Below, piece by piece: positions 8,097 through 16,526 of a stretch of DNA of 64,000 nt. The translations under genes and the position numbers were made by a program. This DNA is from Paradevosia sp036499825 (lineage in GTDB: Bacteria > Pseudomonadota > Alphaproteobacteria > Rhizobiales > Devosiaceae), in contig DASYCZ010000026.1 of assembly GCA_036499825.1 (NCBI GenBank), positions 434,001 through 498,000 of the forward strand, given 5' to 3'. The notes beneath the pieces are model-generated. The model had not been told where the DNA came from. It made no database searches and saw nothing but the letters and a program-made list of their open reading frames with translations. Positions within the stretch are counted from its first letter, which is position 1. Every line of letters begins with the position of its first letter.

Positions 8097-8203
8097 ATGC
8101 ATATATATCTGAATTGATGGTAAGCGCAAGGGCTGGGTTATACCCGGCCGTGACCGGTTAGGGCCCGCAGATAGGCACTGGTTCCTTGTGTGCGGCCTAT
8201 GAT

Positions 8204-8232
8204 TTGACAGGCTGGCGGCGAGGATGCATACA
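8204..8232 (+). promoter_or_regulatory. sigma-70-like promoter of the MocR gene
   Basis: TTGACA at 8204-8209 is followed after 17 bases by CATACA at 8227-8232, a weak -10. Transcription would start close to the CATACAAT/TGTATG dyad, leaving a leader of about 20-25 bases before the ATG at 8263. The overlap suggests autoregulation. Confidence 0.45.
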
Positions 8233-8236
8233 TAAA

Positions 8237-8252
8237 CATACAATTCTGTATG
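8237..8252. promoter_or_regulatory. CATACA-N4-TGTATG dyad before MocR gene
   Basis: CATACAATTCTGTATG is a perfect six-base inverted repeat around four bases. It abuts the ribosome-binding site of the MocR gene, and CATACATA lies just upstream at 8227. This fits an autoregulatory operator. Confidence 0.5.
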
Positions 8253-8262
8253 GAAGAACGTG

Positions 8263-9651
8263 ATGAAGCAGTCAGAATCCGGTCAAATCTGGGTGCCCGC
8301 GGTCAGCAAGGCGGATGGGCCGCTATATCTGGCGATTGCCAGTGCAATCGGCGCTGATATCGCCTCAGGGAGGCTGCTCGCCGGAGCGCGCCTGCCACCG
8401 CAACGGGCGCTTGCCGAACTGATGGGGATCGATTTCACGACCATCAGCCGTGCCTACAATGAGGCGCGCCGTCGTGGGTTGATCGAGGGGCGGGTCGGGC
8501 AGGGGACCTATGTCCGGGCGCGTGCGCCGGGGCAGTTGCAGCCTATGGCCGGCATTGTGGACATGAGCATGAACCTGCCCCCACGTTTTGCAGACGACGG
8601 GCTTGTGCGCCGCATGTGGCAGGATATTGCCTCGGTGCAGGGAGACGATGGCCTTGATCTCCTGCTGCGTTATCAGGAAGCCGGCGGTAGCGCTGCCGAT
8701 CGGGCGGCGGGGGCGCAGTGGCTGGCGCCCGTCCTTCCCGAGGTGACTCCAGAGCGCCTGTTGGTGACGCCCGGCGCCCAGGGCGCTCTCATGGCCGTGA
8801 TCGGTCACCTGGCCAAGCCGGGGGATTTGGTTTGCGCCGAGGCGCTGACCTATCCGGGCTTCAAGGCGCTCGCCGCCTATCTGGGGCTGCGTGTGCGTGC
8901 GCTGGCCATGGATGGGGAGGGTATATTGCCGGAAGCCTTCGAGTCCGCCTGCCGAGATGAGAAGCCGAAGGCGCTTTACTGCACGCCGACCTTGCACAAC
9001 CCCACTACGGCGACGATGAGCCTGGAGCGGCGGCAGGCCATCGCGGAAATTGCCACGCGTTTCGGCGTTCCGATTGTGGAGGATGATGCCTATGCGTTGC
9101 TGCCGCGGAATGGATTGGCGCCGCTTGCGAGCTTTGCGCCGCAACTGACTTACTACGTCGCCAGTCTGGCCAAATGCCTCTCCCCGGCCTTGCGCGTGGC
9201 CTATCTCGTGGTACCTGATATGCGCAGTGTCGGCAGGTTGGCGGGCAATATCCGGGCTTCGACGGCGATCGCTTCGCCCCTGACGGCCGCGATCGCGACC
9301 CGCTGGATCGACACCGGCGTGGCGGCCAGCATTCTGAGGGCAATTCAGCAGGAATCGAAGGAGCGTCAGCGCATGCTTTCGCGCCTTCTCCCCGATGCGA
9401 TCGCGCATCAGGAAGCCTTTCACGCCTGGCTGCCCCTCGGCGGCGCCTGGGATCGCCACAGCTTTTCGGCCAAGCTCAGAAGCGTGGGGATCGGTGTCGT
9501 TCCCAGCGATGCGTTCGCCATGGCGGAAGCGCCCGAGGCCGTCCGTCTGGGGCTTGGCAGCGTGGTGTCTCGCACCGATCTTGAGGCCAGCCTCAACATG
9601 ATCGCCGATATTCTCGGTCAGGCGCCCGCTCTGACCAGCATGGTCGTCTAA
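8263..9651 (+). CDS. MocR-type regulator (GntR winged helix fused to PLP aminotransferase-like domain)
   Basis: This 462-residue protein joins an N-terminal GntR-type winged helix (residues about 20-90; LPPQRALAELMGIDFTTISR) to a fold-type I aminotransferase domain. The aminotransferase domain retains PLP-site landmarks: TPTLHNPTT, the aspartate region VEDDAYALL and the Schiff-base lysine K304 in ASLAKCLSPALRV. MocR proteins sense PLP adducts or amino compounds and control transcription. ATG 8263 is preferred over GTG 8260 because the GGAAG site is better spaced. CATACAAT-type motifs on both sides suggest that it controls itself, the divergent microprotein gene and the downstream DUF983 gene. 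No pdxST or amine-metabolism gene lies nearby. Confidence 0.88.
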   Translation: MKQSESGQIWVPAVSKADGPLYLAIASAIGADIASGRLLAGARLPPQRALAELMGIDFTTISRAYNEARRRGLIEGRVGQGTYVRARAPGQLQPMAGIVDMSMNLPPRFADDGLVRRMWQDIASVQGDDGLDLLLRYQEAGGSAADRAAGAQWLAPVLPEVTPERLLVTPGAQGALMAVIGHLAKPGDLVCAEALTYPGFKALAAYLGLRVRALAMDGEGILPEAFESACRDEKPKALYCTPTLHNPTTATMSLERRQAIAEIATRFGVPIVEDDAYALLPRNGLAPLASFAPQLTYYVASLAKCLSPALRVAYLVVPDMRSVGRLAGNIRASTAIASPLTAAIATRWIDTGVAASILRAIQQESKERQRMLSRLLPDAIAHQEAFHAWLPLGGAWDRHSFSAKLRSVGIGVVPSDAFAMAEAPEAVRLGLGSVVSRTDLEASLNMIADILGQAPALTSMVV

Positions 9652-9695
9652 GATCGCAGGCGCAGCCCTTCGGTGGTATGATGCAGACTTCAAAA

Positions 9696-9703
9696 ATTGT
9701 ATG
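9696..9703. promoter_or_regulatory. ATTGTATG motif upstream of DUF983 gene
   Basis: ATTGTATG is the inverse complement of the CATACAAT octamer seen before the microprotein and MocR genes. Related GCATGCAAT and GTATGCAT words follow at about 9712 and 9731. Together they suggest that the DUF983 promoter is also a MocR target. Confidence 0.4.
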
Positions 9704-9787
9704 GTAATTGTGCATGCAATGTGTTAAAGCGTATGCATAGATGTGGATGAATTGCATCCGCACCGTTTCAGTCAGGAGTGACGGTGA

Positions 9788-10195
9788 ATGACAATGGTTG
9801 ACAGCAGGCCTGCACAACTCGATCCGCGACCCTTTTTGCCGGCGGTGCTCAATGGAATGCGCTGCCGGTGCCCGCGCTGCGGCAAGGGAAAGCTCTTTTC
9901 CAAGTATCTCAAGGTGGTGGATACCTGCTCGGTATGCGGGCTGGAGCTATCCCATCACCGTGCCGATGACCTGCCGCCCTATCTGTCGATCATGATCGTC
10001 GGACATATCCTGGTGTTCTTCATGCTCGACATGGAACTTCGCGGCCACGGCAATGCCATGATCTATATCGCGGTGTTCGTGCCGCTCGCGATCATCCTGC
10101 CGCTTTTGATCCTGCCCTCGGTCAAGGGTTTCGTCGTCGCCTTGCAGTGGTCGGGCCGTATGCACGGCTTCGCGGCTGACAGCGCCAGCCGTTGA
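9788..10195 (+). CDS. DUF983 family membrane protein with zinc-ribbon cysteines
   Basis: This 135-residue protein matches the DUF983 pattern. It has an N-terminal CxxCG pair (CRCPRCGKGKLF), a second pair CSVCGLEL, the segment ADDLPPYLSI, and two transmembrane helices (about residues 65-85 and 92-112). DUF983 proteins are small inner-membrane proteins common in Alphaproteobacteria, and some lie near cytochrome oxidase assembly genes. The biochemical role is not established. AGGAG at 9774 supports the start at 9788. The gene follows MocR by 136 bases and ends 16 bases from the convergent ABC ATPase gene. Confidence 0.8.
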   Translation: MTMVDSRPAQLDPRPFLPAVLNGMRCRCPRCGKGKLFSKYLKVVDTCSVCGLELSHHRADDLPPYLSIMIVGHILVFFMLDMELRGHGNAMIYIAVFVPLAIILPLLILPSVKGFVVALQWSGRMHGFAADSASR

Positions 10196-10211
10196 AATGG
10201 ACACGGGCCAG

Positions 10212-11879
10212 CTAGGCCAGATGGGCCAGTGGTCGCCTCGACAGAAGAAGATTTTCATCGTCCTGCCGGTTGCGTGCCGATGCATCGCGTGTGTCCAGGG
10301 CGGCCGCTGCCTGCAGCAGTCCCTTGGTGTAGGGATGCGACGGCCTGTCGAAGACCGACGGTACCGACCCCGTTTCGACGACCTCACCTGATTTCATGAC
10401 CAGCACGTGATCGCAGAGCTGCGCGATGACGGCGAGGTCGTGACTGATGAAAAGCAGCGTCAGCCCCCGGCTTTGCTGCAATTGCTTGAGGAGCTTGAGG
10501 ACTTGGGCCTGAATGGAAACGTCGAGGGCCGAGACGATTTCGTCGCAGATGAGGAGTTCGGGCGAAAGCGCCAGGGCACGGGCGATATTGACGCGCTGGC
10601 GCTGTCCGCCCGAAAGTTCGCGCGGGTAGCGGCCCAGATGGATTTCCGAAAGGCCGACTTCCTCAAGGAGAGCGAGAACGCCGTCGCGGCGTCTCGGCCG
10701 GGGCATGCCGGCGATAGCGAAGGGTTCGCCGATCGCACGCTCGACGGTCATGCGCGGATTGAGAGCGCCGTAAGAATCCTGGAAGATGTACTGTACGCGG
10801 GCACGAAGGCTTGCCGGCATATGCTCGGGGTTGGCAAGCGGTTTGCCGTTCAGCAGCACCGAGCCGCTATCGATCCGGGTCAGGCCGACAATGGCCTTGG
10901 CGACGGTGCTCTTGCCGCTGCCGCTTTCGCCGACGATGCCCAGCGATGAACCGCGCGGCAATGTGAGGCTCACGCCATCGACGGCGACGATGCGCGGTGA
11001 AAAGACGTTGCGGCCCGGATAGGTGACTTTGAGTGCAGCAACGGCGAGGACGTTGGGCGACGATGTTTGCCCGGCGGAGGGAGCGCCGTGAACGCTGGGG
11101 CGGCTGTCGAGCAGCATGCGCGTATAGGCGTCTTTGGGGTTGCCGATGACTTCGGCAACGGGGCCGGCTTCCACCATGGCGCCCTTGCGCAGCACCAGCA
11201 CGTCATCGGCGTGCGTGGCGACGATGCCGAGATCGTGGGTGATGAGCAGCATGGCCATGCCGCGCGCCTGTTGCAGGTTCGTAAGAAGCTGAAGGATTTG
11301 CGCCTGCACCGTCATGTCGAGAGCGGTGGTGGGCTCGTCGGCGATGAGGAGCGAAGGGGAGCCGGCCAGTGCCGCCGCGATGGCAACGCGCTGCTGTTGG
11401 CCGCCGGAAAGCTCATGCGGATAACGCTTTTCGATGTGGGGAACGGCGGCGAGGCCGACCTCTGCGAGCAGTTCGCGGACGCGGTGCCGGGCTTCGACGC
11501 CACCTGCCAGCTCTGCGGGGAGCGCCTCGCGGATCTGGTTGAAGACGTTCATCAATGGATCGAGAGCGGCGGACGGATCCTGGAACACCACCGCTATCCT
11601 GCGGCCTCGGATGCGGCGCAGTTCGGCTTCGGGAAGCCCCAACAGGTCCTGGCCGTCGAAGCGGGCGCTGCCGGAAGTTTCCACCACAGTGCCGGGAGGC
11701 GTGAGGCCGAGAAGCGACATGGCGGTCATCGACTTGCCGGAGCCGGACTCGCCGACCAGCGCCAGGGTGCGGCCGGGAGCGATGGAAAAGGAAATGCCGT
11801 CGACGGCCTTTACGGCACCGGTACGGGTCGAGATGGCGACACGCAGATCCGAGACGGCGAGCAGGGGAGCTTGGGTCAT
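10212..11879 (-). CDS. fused dual ATP-binding subunit of Opp/Dpp-type ABC importer
   Basis: This 555-residue protein carries two complete ATPase domains in one chain, equivalent to OppD plus OppF. The first has Walker A GESGSGKS at residues 43-50, signature LSGGQQQRVAIAAALA and Walker B LLIADEPTTALD. The second, after a linker near residue 270, repeats GESGSGKST, LSGGQRQRVNIARAL and LLICDEIVSALD. In the last, Glu-Pro of DEP is replaced by Glu-Ile, which is unusual but keeps the catalytic glutamate. The ATG overlaps the permease stop (ATGA). It energises the permeases encoded just upstream. The operon's phosphonoacetate hydrolase suggests phosphonate-type cargo, which is an inference. Confidence 0.92.
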   Translation of the reverse strand: MTQAPLLAVSDLRVAISTRTGAVKAVDGISFSIAPGRTLALVGESGSGKSMTAMSLLGLTPPGTVVETSGSARFDGQDLLGLPEAELRRIRGRRIAVVFQDPSAALDPLMNVFNQIREALPAELAGGVEARHRVRELLAEVGLAAVPHIEKRYPHELSGGQQQRVAIAAALAGSPSLLIADEPTTALDMTVQAQILQLLTNLQQARGMAMLLITHDLGIVATHADDVLVLRKGAMVEAGPVAEVIGNPKDAYTRMLLDSRPSVHGAPSAGQTSSPNVLAVAALKVTYPGRNVFSPRIVAVDGVSLTLPRGSSLGIVGESGSGKSTVAKAIVGLTRIDSGSVLLNGKPLANPEHMPASLRARVQYIFQDSYGALNPRMTVERAIGEPFAIAGMPRPRRRDGVLALLEEVGLSEIHLGRYPRELSGGQRQRVNIARALALSPELLICDEIVSALDVSIQAQVLKLLKQLQQSRGLTLLFISHDLAVIAQLCDHVLVMKSGEVVETGSVPSVFDRPSHPYTKGLLQAAAALDTRDASARNRQDDENLLLSRRPLAHLA

Positions 11880-12805
11880 GAGTTCCTCAGGCGGGGATCG
11901 ACGAGTTTGCGAATGATGTCGGTTATGAGGTTGGCAAGGATCACCGCCAGCCCCAGCCAGATGATGATGGCCTGCACGACCGGATAGTCTCGACCCTGAA
12001 TGGCCTGCAGTGTCATGGTGCCCAGGCCCGGAAGCCCGAATACGACCTCCATGGTGATGGCGCCGGTGAAGATGCCGGCAAGCATCAGCCCGGCCAGCGC
12101 GATGGTGACCGTAAGGGCGTTGGGCAAGACGTGGCGCAGGACGATGCGGGTGCGGCTGAGGCCCTTGGCGCGCGCAGCGCGGATATATTCGGCGGCCTCG
12201 ATGTCCTTCATGTCCTCGTAGAGCATCTTGGCGAGGCTGCCGGTGGCGTCGGCTCCCAGGATGATGGCCGGCACCACGAAATTGCCGATAGCGGGTATCC
12301 AGTGCAGCCACACCGCAAAGACGATGACCGAGACGATGCCTATCGAAAAGGTCGGCATGGTGATGGACCAGATGGTGATGAACTCGACGATGCCGACGAA
12401 GATCGAGCGCGGAAACAGGCAGGCCAATGTTGGAATAGCGATGCCGAAGATGAGGCCTATGACGAGCGCGGTGGCGCCGAGAAGCAGCGTCGAGGGCAGG
12501 ACAATGGCGAGCAGGTCGACGATGGGGCGATTGTAGCGCGAGGAATCGCCCAGATCGCCCGAAAGGATCATGCCGGTCCATTCGCCGAACTGGGTGAGCC
12601 AGGGCTTGTTGAGGCCAAGATCCTCACGCATCGCCGATTGCTGGGAATAGGTCAGCGAGCCTTCAAGGCCGCGGACATCGACCACATCGCCGGGGATCAT
12701 GCGGATGACGAAGAAGGTGAAGACGATGATGCCGAGGGCGATGAGGGCTGAGCGCAGCACATCGATGCCGATGGCGCCCAACAGCCGGAGCAGATGCGGG
12801 TTCAT
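11876..12805 (-). CDS. Opp/Dpp-type ABC transporter permease, DppB-like
   Basis: This 309-residue inner-membrane permease has an N-terminal helix (ALIALGIIVFTFFVIRMIPGD) typical of DppB/OppB. An extracytoplasmic loop follows (LGLNKPWLTQFGEWTGMILSGDLG), then five further helices. The cytoplasmic EAA loop EYIRAARAKGLSRTRIVLRHVLPNA, near residues 207-231, docks with the ATPase. It overlaps both neighbours by four bases, so permeases and ATPase are translationally coupled. It forms the pore with the DppC-like partner. Nothing in the permease itself reveals the substrate. Confidence 0.92.
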   Translation of the reverse strand: MNPHLLRLLGAIGIDVLRSALIALGIIVFTFFVIRMIPGDVVDVRGLEGSLTYSQQSAMREDLGLNKPWLTQFGEWTGMILSGDLGDSSRYNRPIVDLLAIVLPSTLLLGATALVIGLIFGIAIPTLACLFPRSIFVGIVEFITIWSITMPTFSIGIVSVIVFAVWLHWIPAIGNFVVPAIILGADATGSLAKMLYEDMKDIEAAEYIRAARAKGLSRTRIVLRHVLPNALTVTIALAGLMLAGIFTGAITMEVVFGLPGLGTMTLQAIQGRDYPVVQAIIIWLGLAVILANLITDIIRKLVDPRLRNS

Positions 12806-13659
12806 AGCGTGACATTCCTGCGGGAGACGTTGAAGCGTTGGCGGATGGAATTGCCCACGATGGCGAGCGCGAAGGTGACGAGCGACAGCGCGATAATGGG
12901 CGCGAGCGCGGCGTGCGGGGCTTCCTCGATATAGGGGGTGGCGCTGGCGATCATGCGGCCCCAGGTCGGGGTTTCGGGCGAAACGCCGAGGCCGAGGAAG
13001 CTCAGCACGGATTCCGAGACGATGCAGCGCGGCAGGATGATGGCGAACTGGGTGACGAGTGCGCCGGCGATATTGGGAAGGACATGCACCAGGGCGATGC
13101 GCATGCGGCCGGCGCCGAGTACCTTGGCGGCAGAAGTATAGGGTTGCGCCATTTGTTGCAGATAGGTCGAACGGGTGATGAGCGCGAAATTGGGGGCGAA
13201 GGAAACGCCCAGTGCGAGCACGACTGACAAGACGCCGGGCTCGAAGGCTACGATGCAGGCGAGTGAAAACAGAATGCCGGGCAGGGCGCGGATGAGATCG
13301 ATGCCGGCGAAGAGCGCGATTTCGGTCGGACGCCCCAAGGCCATGGCGAGAAGCGCGACGATGGCGCCGATGACGAGGGCCACAAGGGCCGCGCCGGCCC
13401 CGTAAAAGAGGCTGAGGCCGGTGCCGATGACGAGGCGGGAATAAACGTCCTGCCCGGCATCGTCAGTGCCGAGGAAATGACCGTTGCCCGGAGGCATGTT
13501 GATGTCGGCACTGAACATCAACGGGTCCTGCGTCACCAGCCAGGGGCCGGCGACGGCCACCACGAGGGCGGCCGCCACGATGACATAGGCGAGGACAGTC
13601 AGCGGGCTCAGGCCCGAGAATGATGGACGGAAGGTCCTGGGAGAGGCTTCGACCGACAT
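12802..13659 (-). CDS. Opp/Dpp-type ABC transporter permease, DppC-like
   Basis: This 285-residue permease has the DppC layout. A first helix is followed by the periplasmic HFLGTDDAGQDVYSRLVIGT-like motif, then further helices with an EAA loop (AAKVLGAGRMRIALVHVLPN) and the SFLGLGVSPETPTWGRM segment near the C-terminus. I start at 13659; an upstream in-frame extension would run into the binding-protein gene. It lies 25 bases after that gene's stop and overlaps the DppB-like start by four bases. The order here is binding protein, DppC, DppB, ATPase, with the permeases reversed compared with many Dpp operons. Confidence 0.92.
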   Translation of the reverse strand: MSVEASPRTFRPSFSGLSPLTVLAYVIVAAALVVAVAGPWLVTQDPLMFSADINMPPGNGHFLGTDDAGQDVYSRLVIGTGLSLFYGAGAALVALVIGAIVALLAMALGRPTEIALFAGIDLIRALPGILFSLACIVAFEPGVLSVVLALGVSFAPNFALITRSTYLQQMAQPYTSAAKVLGAGRMRIALVHVLPNIAGALVTQFAIILPRCIVSESVLSFLGLGVSPETPTWGRMIASATPYIEEAPHAALAPIIALSLVTFALAIVGNSIRQRFNVSRRNVTL

Positions 13660-13684
13660 TTCGGGCCTTTCGCGTTGGCTTTTG

Positions 13685-15211
13685 TCAGTGTTCGAGCCAG
13701 GTGAAGGCGAGACCGCCATCGACCCGGTGAGCGGAGTTGTTGAAGCCCACGGTGAAATCATGCACCTTCGGGCTGATGGCAAAGGCCGACGGGTTCTGGT
13801 CGATGCCGAAAGTGTAGTGGTGGTCCATCACCAGCTTCCAGGCCTGGAGGTAGAGGTCCCGGCTCTTTGCCGCATCCGGCGTCGAGGCGGCCTGGTTGAT
13901 CAGGGCGTCGAGGTCGGGGTTCTGGATGCCGCCCCACAGGCCCGGATTGGGGCCGTCGCTCATCAGGCGGACATAGCGCAGGAAGATGTCGTTACGAGCG
14001 CCCGAGCCACCGGGATAGATGTCCCAGTTGAATTCGCTGAGGGCACGCTGGAAGCCGAGGTCGTCGAAATCCTTGACGTCGACGCCGAAGCCGAGCTGGC
14101 GCAGAACCTGGGCGACGAGCGGGCCGAACTTATTGCCGACAGTGTTGACGATATAGACGTTGTAGTCGGACGGCTTGATGCCTTCTTCCTTGATGATCGC
14201 CTTGGCCTTGTCGAGATCGGCGACGTTGTGTGGATCGTTGGCGGCCATATCCTTGTCGAAGAAGAAGTTGTCCTTGCCGACCGGCTGGTTGCCCGGTTCG
14301 CCATAGTTCCCGTCGAGGATCTTGGAGAACTGGTTGCGGTCGATTGCCCATTCGACGGCTTCGCGGATACGAACGTTGTCAAAGGGCGGGCGGGGATTGC
14401 GGTTGTTGAAGGAGACGAAGTTCCAGCTGGTGCCGCCAAGGAACTGGATGTCGAAGCCGGCCTGCTTCAACTGGTCGATCTTGTCGAGGGGTACGTCCGC
14501 GACGTCATAATCACCGGCGCGCAGGCCGAGGGTGGCATCGGCGGTTTCGCGCACGTCGAATTCGATACCGTCGAGGTAGGGCTTGCCTTCCATCCAGTAG
14601 TCCTTGAACTTCGAACCCTTGAGGACGAGCTGCGGCGTCCAGCTATCGAAGGTGAAGGGGCCGGTGCCGATCGGCTGCGTGATGGTGGTGTCCCAGCCGG
14701 GCGATTCCGGCGCCAGGATCCAGGCCTCGGCGATGAGGTTGAGGAAGGGCGAGAACGGCGACGACATGTTGACGACGAAAGTGTAGTCGTCCGGCGTCGC
14801 GAAGCTTTTGACGTGCTCCATCGCGGTGGTCAGCCAGCCGCCTTTGACCTTGTCGCGGATACGCTCGAAATTGGCCTGGATGTCCTTGGCGGTCATGATA
14901 CGGCCGTTGTGGAACTTCACGCCCTGGCGGATCTTGAAGGTATAGGTCAGGCCGTCTTCCGAAACGGTCCAGCTCTCTGCCAGGAGCGGCTTGGGGCTGC
15001 CGTCCTTGGAGATCGAGGTCAGGGTTTCGGCAAACGGATGCGGCAGGGAGATGGTGCCGGTATGACGGTGGAAATCCGTCGTATCGAGCGTGCCCCATTT
15101 GAGATGGAGGATGCCGCCATAGACGGGCTGCGGGTCGGCGGCGAAGGCCGGCATGGGCGCCGCCTGTCCGATAAACATCGCCGCTGCGAGCGCAAGCAGT
15201 AGCTTTTTCAT
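13685..15211 (-). CDS. ABC transporter solute-binding protein, family 5
   Basis: This 508-residue periplasmic binding protein starts with a clear signal peptide (basic MKK, a hydrophobic core, cleavage after PAFA near residue 24). It shows family-5 landmarks such as GLTYTFKIRQGVKFHNGR and IGTGPFTFDSWTP. Family 5 binds peptides, nickel, opines and many other solutes. The gene follows two predicted phospho/phosphonohydrolase genes and precedes the permeases in one minus-strand operon. The bound molecule is therefore probably the hydrolases' substrate, such as an organophosphonate or phosphoester. This is an inference, since none of the known ligand residues can be assigned. Confidence 0.9.
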   Translation of the reverse strand: MKKLLLALAAAMFIGQAAPMPAFAADPQPVYGGILHLKWGTLDTTDFHRHTGTISLPHPFAETLTSISKDGSPKPLLAESWTVSEDGLTYTFKIRQGVKFHNGRIMTAKDIQANFERIRDKVKGGWLTTAMEHVKSFATPDDYTFVVNMSSPFSPFLNLIAEAWILAPESPGWDTTITQPIGTGPFTFDSWTPQLVLKGSKFKDYWMEGKPYLDGIEFDVRETADATLGLRAGDYDVADVPLDKIDQLKQAGFDIQFLGGTSWNFVSFNNRNPRPPFDNVRIREAVEWAIDRNQFSKILDGNYGEPGNQPVGKDNFFFDKDMAANDPHNVADLDKAKAIIKEEGIKPSDYNVYIVNTVGNKFGPLVAQVLRQLGFGVDVKDFDDLGFQRALSEFNWDIYPGGSGARNDIFLRYVRLMSDGPNPGLWGGIQNPDLDALINQAASTPDAAKSRDLYLQAWKLVMDHHYTFGIDQNPSAFAISPKVHDFTVGFNNSAHRVDGGLAFTWLEH

Positions 15212-15227
15212 GAGAACTCCTGAGGGA

Positions 15228-16526
15228 TCAGTTCTGTGGAAGGGCCAATCCGTCCATGCCGTCCCTGGGCAGGCCCAGGTAGCGCATGACCGTAGGTGCG
15301 ATATCGATCAGGCGCGTGACACCGCGCTCGACCGTGCCAGGGGCGAAGCCGCCGCCATTGGCGATAAGGAAAGGATGGCGTTCGAACCCGCCGAGGCCGC
15401 CATGGCTGCCAAAGCCTTCCGGCTTGCCCGGCTTGGCATCGTCGACGCAGAGCATGATCTGGCCGGGAACGCCGAATTCGTTGGGTTCTTCATTGCGGGC
15501 CATGGCCAGCGCTATGATGAGGCCATTGCCGGGCCGCTGCCCGATATGCAGCATTTCATCACCAAGGAAGACTTCCGCTGCCCAGGGCTGCGCCCGCAGG
15601 AAAGCAAGGATGGCGGGGACCCGGCCCATGGCGTGGGGCGCCACATAAATGAGGCCGCTGCCGCCCTGCGGCGCCACCACCACATCGGTGCTGTCGGGGC
15701 CGTCCTTGAGGCCGGCTTCGACCAGGTGATCGGCTACGGCGATCCGCCCGATCACCGTTTCCTGGCCATGGTCGGATCCGGCCATGAGCAGGATGTCCTC
15801 GCCCTCGCCGCGCAGGCGTTCGACCATGTCCTCGACGCGGCCGAAGCAGCGGTCGGCGCAGGCGATGCCATCGAGGTGCGTCTGCGAGCCGAGTTTGTCG
15901 GCATGCATGGCGGAGTCTGGGTTGGCGGTCCACAGGACCGCAAGGCGCGGCTTGCGCTTCTCCAACACCTCGTCGCAGAACCAGGCGGCCAGTGCTTCGT
16001 CGCCCGCATAGTCGTGGCTGACGACCGGCGCCTGGTCGAGGCCGAGAACTTCGCCGCCCGGACCGAAAGAGCCGGCGCGGTGGATGACATGGCCGAAATG
16101 GTCGGGATCGTGGAAATAGGCGGCACCGGGCGAGACATTGGAGGCGATGACGGCGCCGCCAAAGGCGGCCAGCCGTTCGGCCATGGTGGGCACTTTCAGC
16201 GTGCGGCCAAAGGCGTTGCGCAGCTTACCTACGAACGCCGGATCGCCGACGTCATGAACGCGGAAACCCTCACCGTCAGGCAGGCCCATCGAATTGCCGT
16301 GCAGCCCGTGATTGGCCGGCCAGCAGCCGGTGGCGATGGCTGCCGCGCTGGCGCGGGTCGCCGATGGGAAGATGGCGCGATGATTGGCAAAGCGGCGCGA
16401 GCGAGCGGCGAAATCGGAAAGCCGGGGGCAGGTGTCGGGCCGTAGGAAGTCGGCGCGATGGCCATCGGTGATGACGAGCACGACGCGCCCCTTGGGGCCG
16501 GCATCGGGGAAAACAGGATCCGTCAC
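15228..16526 (-). CDS. alkaline-phosphatase superfamily hydrolase (phosphodiesterase/phosphonate hydrolase-like)
   Basis: This 432-residue protein has no signal peptide, so it should be cytoplasmic. It keeps the two-metal site of the alkaline phosphatase superfamily: D21 in ITDGHRADF, the nucleophile candidate T57 in FPSATRAS, D204 and H208 in NPDSAMHAD, D252-H253 in GSDHGQE and H375 in GFGSHGG. That layout fits NPP/phosphonoacetate-hydrolase-like enzymes, which cleave phosphodiesters, monoesters or C-P bonds of activated phosphonates. It overlaps the phosphonoacetate hydrolase gene by four bases and precedes the binding-protein gene. The two hydrolases may act on related substrates or in sequence. 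Confidence 0.85.
   Translation of the reverse strand: MTDPVFPDAGPKGRVVLVITDGHRADFLRPDTCPRLSDFAARSRRFANHRAIFPSATRASAAAIATGCWPANHGLHGNSMGLPDGEGFRVHDVGDPAFVGKLRNAFGRTLKVPTMAERLAAFGGAVIASNVSPGAAYFHDPDHFGHVIHRAGSFGPGGEVLGLDQAPVVSHDYAGDEALAAWFCDEVLEKRKPRLAVLWTANPDSAMHADKLGSQTHLDGIACADRCFGRVEDMVERLRGEGEDILLMAGSDHGQETVIGRIAVADHLVEAGLKDGPDSTDVVVAPQGGSGLIYVAPHAMGRVPAILAFLRAQPWAAEVFLGDEMLHIGQRPGNGLIIALAMARNEEPNEFGVPGQIMLCVDDAKPGKPEGFGSHGGLGGFERHPFLIANGGGFAPGTVERGVTRLIDIAPTVMRYLGLPRDGMDGLALPQN

Noticed and set aside
11880..12581. N-terminal extension of the fused ATPase to 12581
   Set aside because: The extension is out-of-frame reading of the permease gene; the real start is the ATG overlapping the permease stop.
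13682..15202. 506-codon plus-strand frame opposite the family-5 binding-protein gene
   Set aside because: It is a valine- and glutamate-rich shadow of a clearly coding minus-strand gene with signal peptide and family motifs; it shows no fold pattern or ribosome site.
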